The position numbers and the translations under genes are program-made. A model generated the notes under the pieces. It ran no database searches. It was not told the origin of the DNA and worked only from the letters and a program-made list of their open reading frames with translations. From positions 1 to 64,000 of IMG/VR virus record IMGVR_UViG_3300050821_010655: a DNA stretch of 64,000 nucleotides; one strand, given 5' to 3'. This stretch comes from a virus. Below are positions 58,427 through 64,000 of this stretch, piece by piece; positions within the stretch are counted from its first letter, which is position 1; every line of letters starts with the position of its first letter.

Positions 58427-60054
58427 TTAGTCACAAGTTCTCCAACTTCTTCCGCTTCGTCAACACTGTTTGCCTTAACCTTCTTGGGCTTGGTTTTGGG
58501 CTTTTTCGCCCCACCACTTGGCGGTGCCGCTGCTTCTACGGGTTCGGGTGCCCGCTCAAATTCAATACCCGTCCGCTCATTGATCGTCTCAATCCCTCTG
58601 TCGGTCGGCTGCAATCCCGCATCCTTGAAGTTACTAACGCTCTGAGCGATCTGGAACACCTGCTTCTCATCCTTGCCACCCCAGATAATGCCCTTCACAC
58701 GACCCTTATAACCGTTGTATTCCAAATACTGGTTAAACAACTGCTTAACCAGCGTGTCGGAGAGCTTGCGCATATCGCTCTGCCGGTAGTCGTCCCGCAC
58801 CTTGCCGTGCAGGTCGGCCACACCGCTGCCCAAGCCGGTGGACTTGGCGCTGGATGAAAGAGTCTGACCCACCACCACCTTGGAAACTTCATCGTGACAA
58901 AAGTCCTCAAACACCTTATAGCCCTCCGAACCATTAAGGCTCGCCGCCTGCATGAGTTGGGCTTCGGCACCTTTATCAATTACCAAACCTCCAATTTCCA
59001 TCGAGAGAGCCAGAGCGTTGACTATAAAATTAACCGTGTCCTTCTGCTGGGTGTCCACCTTAGCCACCACGTAGGGATGCCCCCACTTCTGCATGTACCT
59101 TCCCCACCAGTCCCGCGCCTGGGTCGCCAGGAACCACCAGAACAGGATGGCCCGCATATGACCGCCGTAATTGTCGGGCACCACTTTGGAGAGGTTGGTT
59201 CCGCGATGGACCATGTGAATGCGCCGATCAGGTTTGTAGGTATCGGTGGGGGAAAAATTAGGGTAACCGTTGTCATTGACCGTGTAAAACCTCAGCCACG
59301 CCTCCCAATCGTCAGGGTTGAAATTGATTGAACTGTCGTTGGGAGGTTGGGCGTTGAAACCCGGCGCGGTCATGCCGCTAAAGCCCGCCGCAAGGTAAGG
59401 AATCTTGTAGCAATAGAGCACCGGATCGACCGGGCTAAGTTCGCGCAATCTGAAATTAACCGGGTGAGTGTATTTGGTTTTATCCTCCGGCTCAACCGGT
59501 GAAAATATCTTTTCGCCCACCGAAACCGGCCAGAGCGTGGCGTCCAGCATGTCCCCCATCGCCTGATTCCAGTTGTCGCAGTTATCGATCATTTCGTCTA
59601 TAACCTCGCAAGCTATCTCGTCATCTTTTTTGCCTTTTTTCTTGGGCAGTAGTGTATGGGGTTGGCCAACAACCGTCAGCTTTCGCTTGGCGAACTCGCT
59701 TTGGAAGTGGGTAAACCCCATCTCCATGTCACGATAGATCGTGAACAACATCCAACAGTCGCCTCGTTCGGCTGTCCTCAGTGCCGCCTGAATGCGTGAC
59801 ACATCCAGAGTCGTACTGAGGTTCATCGGCATACCCCAGCCTGAGAGGCGGGCTATTTTGGAGAGAGAGACACCAGGGGAACTATCCTTTTTAACTACCT
59901 CAAGCTTTCCACTATTGACCGATGGAACGCTTGGTTGAGGAACACCAAAACTGGGGCGACTTTGAAAACCACCGATAGCAGGCAATCCTGTAACGGCCTG
60001 ATTTCGCCAGTCGTTTAGAATTTGAACCTCAGGCTTACTTGTTTTCGTTGGCAT
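58423..60054 (-). CDS. Mu-like portal protein (DUF935)
   Basis: A 543-residue protein. MPMNLSTTLDVSRIQAALRTAERGDCWMLFTIYRDME, then IDEMIDNCDNWNQAMGDMLDA, WWFLATQARDWWGRYMQKWGHPYVVAK and VVGQTLSSSAK match the DUF935 portal family of Mu-like phages. The C-terminal tail is Lys/Pro-rich (GGAKKPKTKPKKVK). The portal is the DNA gate of the head. Confidence 0.85.
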   Translation of the reverse strand: MPTKTSKPEVQILNDWRNQAVTGLPAIGGFQSRPSFGVPQPSVPSVNSGKLEVVKKDSSPGVSLSKIARLSGWGMPMNLSTTLDVSRIQAALRTAERGDCWMLFTIYRDMEMGFTHFQSEFAKRKLTVVGQPHTLLPKKKGKKDDEIACEVIDEMIDNCDNWNQAMGDMLDATLWPVSVGEKIFSPVEPEDKTKYTHPVNFRLRELSPVDPVLYCYKIPYLAAGFSGMTAPGFNAQPPNDSSINFNPDDWEAWLRFYTVNDNGYPNFSPTDTYKPDRRIHMVHRGTNLSKVVPDNYGGHMRAILFWWFLATQARDWWGRYMQKWGHPYVVAKVDTQQKDTVNFIVNALALSMEIGGLVIDKGAEAQLMQAASLNGSEGYKVFEDFCHDEVSKVVVGQTLSSSAKSTGLGSGVADLHGKVRDDYRQSDMRKLSDTLVKQLFNQYLEYNGYKGRVKGIIWGGKDEKQVFQIAQSVSNFKDAGLQPTDRGIETINERTGIEFERAPEPVEAAAPPSGGAKKPKTKPKKVKANSVDEAEEVGELVTN

Positions 60055-60226
60055 TGATTAAAGCTTCCAAAAATCCTTCAAGCCAGCAATTCCGGTAGTT
60101 TCGGATGCTATCTTCGTTTGGTGCTGGTTGGCGGGCATCTTCCAGTGATTTCAACCACGCTGATTTGTGCGCTTCCCAATTGTCCAGTGCTCTAAGAAAG
60201 TGTACAAAGTCATATCCGGTTCGCAT
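60035..60226 (-). CDS. Small hypothetical protein
   Basis: A 63-residue helical protein from MRTGYDFVHFLRA (60226); ten further codons exist upstream. LDNWEAHKSAWLKSLEDA, then NYRNCWLEGFLEALINANE. Ends overlapping the portal start by 20 nt. First gene after the divergent gap. Confidence 0.55.
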   Translation of the reverse strand: MRTGYDFVHFLRALDNWEAHKSAWLKSLEDARQPAPNEDSIRNYRNCWLEGFLEALINANENK

Positions 60227-60261
60227 TTCACTACCATTAGAAACCCCACAACTCACAAATA

Positions 60262-60299
60262 GTCAAGACAGAAAATTAAAACCCACACTTGTCAAGACA
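60262..60299. repeat. Direct repeats GTCAAGACA in divergent gap
   Basis: GTCAAGACA at 60262-60270 and 60291-60299, 29 nt apart, in the gap between the minus-strand portal unit and the plus-strand gene at 60325. The minus strand gives TTGAC in both, so they may be -35 boxes or operator sites. Confidence 0.5.
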
Positions 60300-60324
60300 T
60301 AGAATGGAGTGCAATACTCCCACC

Positions 60325-60690
60325 ATGTTCTTACTTTTAAATCAAAATCAATGCCCTCAATGCGGCAAAATCGGATCGATTCGCTGGGATCAACACAGGT
60401 GCGCCGAATGCAACGCCAAGCTATTCCACCCATCCGATGATTTCGTCAGGTTAAAGCAGGATTGGGTGTTGTCTTTTTGGGTTTATTTCCATCCTAACTC
60501 CTCTGGATTTTTCAGGGGATGGGCACACTCAGGACAATTAAACGATCCAAAACCACACGAAGAATTCCCCAAGAACGAAAAACCTCCCGAGAGCTACGGC
60601 AGGACCGGCATGCGAACCAAGCTGGACCACTCGGCCAGGCACACACCATCGGAGTTGGGCGCAGAGAAGTTCAAGACAGTTCAACCTTAG
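60325..60690 (+). CDS. Zinc-ribbon protein on opposite strand
   Basis: A 121-residue protein using the ATG at 60325 (ATGs at 60304 and a codon at 60289 are in frame upstream). CPQCGKIGSIRWDQHRCAEC is a zinc ribbon; SFWVYFHPNSSGFFRGWAHSG follows. Ends tail-to-tail with the methyltransferase (20-nt overlap). It is the only non-mobile plus-strand gene in the late region. Confidence 0.5.
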   Translation: MFLLLNQNQCPQCGKIGSIRWDQHRCAECNAKLFHPSDDFVRLKQDWVLSFWVYFHPNSSGFFRGWAHSGQLNDPKPHEEFPKNEKPPESYGRTGMRTKLDHSARHTPSELGAEKFKTVQP

Positions 60691-61231
60691 TTTTAAAAAT
60701 CTTGTAACTCGCCAGCCGGTCACCCTCAAAAATCTCGACCGAAAATCCATAATGGGCACAAAAGTGATCGACCGCCTGCACCACTCCGGGATACTGCTGG
60801 TCGTAATCGTGCCCGCAAATAAACCCACCATCTTTGACCGCCACTAAAGCCGCCGCCAATTCTCCAATCGTCTGTTCAAATTGATGAGTTGTGTCGATGT
60901 AAACCCAACTCAAACTCCCTGCCTCTCTCATGGTCAACCACGCGACACTCTCTGCCTGCACCACCTCCACTACATACTCAAAAGCAAACCGCCTCTCCAC
61001 CTCCTCCTTCATCGCTACCATGTCATACCTGCTCATGTGCTCGCCATTTTCATCACCTGACATCACGCTCCCTCTAAATAAATCCACCAGATAAAGTTTT
61101 TCAGGATTGCACCGCTTTAGAATCTCAGCCGAGAAATCACCCGCCAAGACACCCGCCTCACAACACGTTCCACCCTTTGGAAGTGAATCAAGCAACTGTA
61201 GTCGGTTCTGTTGGGTTTTTGTGATGGTCAT
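60671..61231 (-). CDS. SAM-dependent methyltransferase (Methyltransf_24-like)
   Basis: A 186-residue protein from MTITKTQQNRLQ (61231). TCCEAGVLAGDFSAEIL is the SAM-binding loop; LYLVDLFRG; VYIDTTHQFEQTIGELAAAL and GGFICGHDYDQQYPGV are typical of the Methyltransf_24 class that modifies sugars or small molecules. It overlaps the glycosyltransferase upstream by 44 nt and probably works with it. Confidence 0.7.
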   Translation of the reverse strand: MTITKTQQNRLQLLDSLPKGGTCCEAGVLAGDFSAEILKRCNPEKLYLVDLFRGSVMSGDENGEHMSRYDMVAMKEEVERRFAFEYVVEVVQAESVAWLTMREAGSLSWVYIDTTHQFEQTIGELAAALVAVKDGGFICGHDYDQQYPGVVQAVDHFCAHYGFSVEIFEGDRLASYKIFKTKVELS

Positions 61232-61853
61232 ATAATCCAAATCGTTCCTGCACCTCGCGCACACCAATGGCATTGCCTATCGAGCACGCATGGTAATTCA
61301 CGATATTTAAATCTTTTGCCTGTTGGGGCGTCATCGTACCGCCGTGAGCAAGATAGTTAAATCGCCTTGGCAATCGGCAGACCTCCACGCCGGTTTCCAA
61401 CAGCGCAAGATTCAACGCCCCCTGCTCCAGCCACCGCCCGCACTTTGGATGGCACTTCCACACGGCGTCCCACACTGGTTTGTGTTCGCGACCAAATATA
61501 GTCAGTCCGCCATTCACGTAAAAGTCAGGAAATGGGATTTCAAGATTGACGCATTCATGAAGAACATTATTTGAGCGATCATCGGGAACCGCCATGAATG
61601 GGCGATGCAGTTCTTCAAACAACGCCTCGGGTTGCCACGGTTGGAGGCAGATAATGTCGCTGTCGAAAACCAGAAATGAGTCAATCTCGGGGAAGTGATC
61701 GATCAACTTTGCTTTGATCCATGAGGGGTGGGGCACTTCGCAAAACACTTCATCTATAATGATGCAATCCAACCCCGTCATTTCCCCCATACGGTCGGCG
61801 GCGGCTTTGCCTATCCACTTATACTCACCCGTTGAAATACAGATACCAGTCAT
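61188..61853 (-). CDS. Glycosyltransferase, GT8-like
   Basis: A 221-residue protein. SFLVFDSDIICLQP has the DxD metal site of GT-A enzymes, and DFYVNGGLTIF followed by FNYLAHGG fits GT8-like galactosyl/glycogenin transferases. It lies next to two methyltransferases, suggesting a glycan-modifying set. Acceptor unknown. Confidence 0.72.
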   Translation of the reverse strand: MTGICISTGEYKWIGKAAADRMGEMTGLDCIIIDEVFCEVPHPSWIKAKLIDHFPEIDSFLVFDSDIICLQPWQPEALFEELHRPFMAVPDDRSNNVLHECVNLEIPFPDFYVNGGLTIFGREHKPVWDAVWKCHPKCGRWLEQGALNLALLETGVEVCRLPRRFNYLAHGGTMTPQQAKDLNIVNYHACSIGNAIGVREVQERFGLYDHHKNPTEPTTVA

Positions 61854-62128
61854 GGTAGGTAGTCGAGCTTGTCCGCCTCGGATGTGATGGTCGCAGTAAC
61901 GAAATAACTCAACCCCGATAACGCCATTTCATCTGGTCCATGATCGGGTGGATCATCCCGAACGGCATACTTTGTGGCCTCTCGACGAATCACATCTGAC
62001 GCGATGCCCTGCGCTGTCATCAAACCATCTTTTCGGGCGTCGTTTTGAAGGTCAATAACGTCCTTGATTGTTATTTTATCATCAAAGGTAAATCCCTTTT
62101 CTTTAAACCATTCGATTGCGTTTTTCAT
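61850..62128 (-). CDS. Hypothetical protein
   Basis: A 92-residue protein from MKNAIEWFKEKGFTFDD (62128); a longer form from 62155 or 62221 is possible but would overlap the zinc-ribbon gene. Helical (TIKDVIDLQNDARKDGLMTAQGIASDVIRREA). No family recognised. Confidence 0.55.
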   Translation of the reverse strand: MKNAIEWFKEKGFTFDDKITIKDVIDLQNDARKDGLMTAQGIASDVIRREATKYAVRDDPPDHGPDEMALSGLSYFVTATITSEADKLDYLP

Positions 62129-62132
62129 ACCT

Positions 62133-62393
62133 TCAAACAATTTTAAACCAGACATCGATTTGACCGCACTTGGGGCAGGGCTGGCCTTCAAACTTAACTT
62201 TATCAAACAATACGCCAGCACCCATTTTCTTGATATGCTCCGGTCGGGCGAGCATTTTCCAACGGTAGTTGCAGTTCAAACAAGCCGCCTGTCCAAGAAT
62301 CCAACCCTCATCCTTCATATACTTCAAGACCGACTCTTGGGTATGGCACCCTCCAAACCTTTCTGGCCTTTTGGTCGGGCGATTCACATTCAT
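62133..62393 (-). CDS. Zinc-ribbon protein
   Basis: An 86-residue protein from the ATG at 62393. CHTQESVLKYMK, CLNCNYRWKM and CPKCGQIDVWF give two CxxC pairs. Precedes the glycan-type genes. Resembles small zinc proteins around phage packaging genes; function unknown. Confidence 0.6.
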   Translation of the reverse strand: MNVNRPTKRPERFGGCHTQESVLKYMKDEGWILGQAACLNCNYRWKMLARPEHIKKMGAGVLFDKVKFEGQPCPKCGQIDVWFKIV

Positions 62394-62427
62394 GCTTACC
62401 AAATGTCTCTCAGTTGTGTTTGTGGCG

Positions 62428-63000
62428 TCAACGTAAAACCAAGAGCGTATCGTCGTGGTTGAACTTTTTCAGATCATACCATTTAGAGACATGCTCCATA
62501 CTTTCCTTCATCGACTGCGCCAGAGTGTCTTTATAATGGGCGTGCCACTCGACCGAGATTTGGTGGGCGACAGGTCCAGGCCAGTTCTTAAGCACCGAAT
62601 ATTCAGCCCCCTCTATGTCCAGTTTCACCGCGTCAAATATCTGGACGACATGATTCTCCATCAGCCATTCAATCGTGGTACACCACACCTGCCTTGAGTT
62701 TTCGCTGTCGGGGTCGTGTTCAGCTATGTGGTTGGTAGAGGGGTTGGGTTCGGTGACAAACCGCTGCAACCCACGGGTGCCATAGAGAGCCATGCGGTAG
62801 AACTTTATTTTGGGGTTGGGCGGGTCGCAGATGTCCCGCGACGGGTCAAGCGCAATGACGTTGCAACCGACCGCCGCTATGCGATTGGAAAAGCAGAACC
62901 CCCGGCACCCGGCGTCCAGCACCCAGCCGCCTTCGGTAATCAGGTTGATTTCGATGGAGTGGAAGTGTCCATCGTCGTTGCTGGGAAGTTTCAAAATCAT
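62428..63000 (-). CDS. FkbM-like methyltransferase
   Basis: A 190-residue protein from MILKLPSNDDGHFHS at 63000, overlapping the terminase stop (ATGA). WVLDAGCRGFCFSN is the SAM loop, NVIALDPSRDI and FDAVKLDIEGAEYSVLKNWP with VSVEWHAHY (as ISVEWHAHYKD) are FkbM signatures. Such enzymes O-methylate sugars. Next to terminase, and part of the glycan-modifying group. Confidence 0.78.
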   Translation of the reverse strand: MILKLPSNDDGHFHSIEINLITEGGWVLDAGCRGFCFSNRIAAVGCNVIALDPSRDICDPPNPKIKFYRMALYGTRGLQRFVTEPNPSTNHIAEHDPDSENSRQVWCTTIEWLMENHVVQIFDAVKLDIEGAEYSVLKNWPGPVAHQISVEWHAHYKDTLAQSMKESMEHVSKWYDLKKFNHDDTLLVLR

Positions 63001-64000
63001 CCCGATCCTATTGCCTTGTATCTGCCTGTGGACGGTCCAAAGCCCAATGACTGGTAGCCCCGCACGCCGACCGGCAGGGCGAACCGCCAGTCGCCAAAGG
63101 ATTCCTGAAGGCACTCAATACATCCAGAACCACAATCGATCTGGTCATTCTTCTCATCACCACCTTTTGCAATTTCTGCCTCATCTAAAAAAGTTGAGTT
63201 CCATCGCCCCTGAACCAGCAATACATTCCCATGTTCTGCCGCCGCCGAAAATGGCTTCCACCGTAAAAGTTTTTTCCGGCGCGAAGGCAATTCCTTGAAA
63301 TCTCTCCCCGGCAAAATATTGCGGGCGTAGTGATCAATCACTATCTTACCCGAGGCACCCGGTTCCTGCTCCATTCTGATGGCTGTCCCTTGGGGATCAA
63401 TCTTTGCTGTTTGGGCGATTCGCTCTTCCACCACCTTGGGAGTCCCACGCAACCTCTGCACATCCAAAATAATCCACTGACCATTTTTGAAAGACATGAG
63501 CATGCCGCACGTCCAGTCAGGGTTTCCGCCATCTGAATCATCGGTCGCCGCCAAATCCCAATACCTCACAAACTGAGTCAGGTCGGCAGGCGCTTCTGGA
63601 ATGATTTTAAACCACTCACGCCGGAATAGTGTTCCTACCGCTTCTGAGATTTTCCAATTTCCACCCAGATACCGCTCGCGATCCACGTACGGCAAAGCCA
63701 TTAGGTTGGAAAGATAACCTGGGTCTTGCTGCATCAGGATTTTATTGTCATACACCTTGGCGGGGATAAACGTCACCGACTTGGGGACCACGCCGGGATG
63801 TTTGTTCATTAAGGTGTAGGGGTCGTCCGCCCACTCCATGCGATCTTTCACCCGACAGAACCACCTTAACTTTCCAGCCCGATCCTTAATCGGGTATCCT
63901 GTATCCTGATCAATCCACCATTCAATGAACCTCGCCACCCATGATTTTGAGTCAGGATTGGTCGTGCATCTGATATAGGGGCGAACTCCGCAGGTCGAAC
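62997..64000 (-). CDS. Terminase large subunit, C-terminal part (cut by window)
   Basis: An open frame that continues to the window edge; about 333 residues are seen and the N-terminal ATPase lies outside. PYIRCTTNPDSKSWVARFIEWW, then FVRYWDLAATDDSDGGNPDWTCGMLMSF (nuclease RNase H-like first Asp), MEQEPGASGKIVIDHYAR and DKNDQIDCGSG (late Asp) match the large terminase nuclease domain that cuts DNA for packaging. It sets the start of the late unit. Confidence 0.85.
   Translation of the reverse strand, partial: STCGVRPYIRCTTNPDSKSWVARFIEWWIDQDTGYPIKDRAGKLRWFCRVKDRMEWADDPYTLMNKHPGVVPKSVTFIPAKVYDNKILMQQDPGYLSNLMALPYVDRERYLGGNWKISEAVGTLFRREWFKIIPEAPADLTQFVRYWDLAATDDSDGGNPDWTCGMLMSFKNGQWIILDVQRLRGTPKVVEERIAQTAKIDPQGTAIRMEQEPGASGKIVIDHYARNILPGRDFKELPSRRKKLLRWKPFSAAAEHGNVLLVQGRWNSTFLDEAEIAKGGDEKNDQIDCGSGCIECLQESFGDWRFALPVGVRGYQSLGFGPSTGRYKAIGSG

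Noticed and set aside
1-64000. CRISPR array, integrase, transposase or rRNA
   Set aside because: None seen: no regularly spaced short repeats, no tyrosine/serine recombinase motif, no DDE transposase and no ribosomal RNA sequence.

Overview
The window reads as most of the genome of a tailed dsDNA phage (Caudoviricetes), or an integrated copy of one. A Mu-type head module, a tail module with a tape measure and giant fibres, a recombination and replication module, and dozens of small overlapping genes are all present. The Thr/Asn/Ser-rich ('TN', 'STN') style of the fibre proteins and the abundance of Sec signal peptides and lipoboxes suggest a Gram-negative host, perhaps Verrucomicrobiota; this host call is an inference from protein style only. 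No rRNA, CRISPR array, integrase or transposase was seen.

Layout. (1) 1-6535, plus strand: a translationally coupled run of small early-type genes, including a SLOG-like protein, a nucleotidyltransferase-like protein, a GIY-YIG homing endonuclease, a short DnaN-like clamp, a DUF7694-like protein, several zinc-ribbon proteins and a secreted protein. (2) 6532-22606, minus strand: DNA metabolism, with a RuvC-like resolvase, an HNH-like protein, two DNA methyltransferases, a YqaJ exonuclease, a HerA/FtsK-like ATPase, a SWIM protein, SSB, a primase-helicase, a Rad50-like ATPase, an OB-fold protein and, at 21564-21838, an unusual structured RNA. (3) 22941-28779, minus: a phosphatase, lipoproteins and membrane proteins (holin/spanin candidates), and a LuxR-HTH/Fn3 fusion. 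(4) 28776-43739, minus: a beta-helix spike and very large fibres with signal peptides, a heptosyltransferase-like enzyme and a Cys-rich 1206-residue protein. (5) 44369-64000, minus: tail, head and packaging genes, namely tape measure, gpG/gpGT with a -1 frameshift site, gpG-like and gp36-like (DUF1320) head-tail proteins, capsid, Mu I-like protease, DUF935 portal and terminase (cut by the window edge). Sugar and methyl transferases are scattered among them, and two HNH homing endonucleases lie on the opposite strand.

How it works together. Minus-strand late genes would be transcribed from terminase towards the fibres, then the membrane/lysis and replication genes, with intrinsic terminators near 56.3, 43.8, 22.8 and 21.5 kb dividing the units. 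Recombination and replication look partly self-sufficient (clamp, primase-helicase, SSB, exonuclease, resolvase, Rad50- and HerA-like motors), but no DNA polymerase and no recognisable endolysin lie in this window. A repeated 19-nt leader containing a Shine-Dalgarno-like GAAAGGA precedes at least four or five replication and accessory genes, suggesting coordinated translational control.

Most unusual items: a tRNA-like RNA whose 3' half (ending CCA) lies three bases upstream of a matching 5' half; a methyltransferase with five SPP[Y/F] motifs in a roughly 60-residue repeat and an apparent N-terminal frameshift; a phosphatase whose active-site loop is split by a 48-nt in-frame insert; and a LuxR-type HTH fused to a membrane/Fn3 segment.
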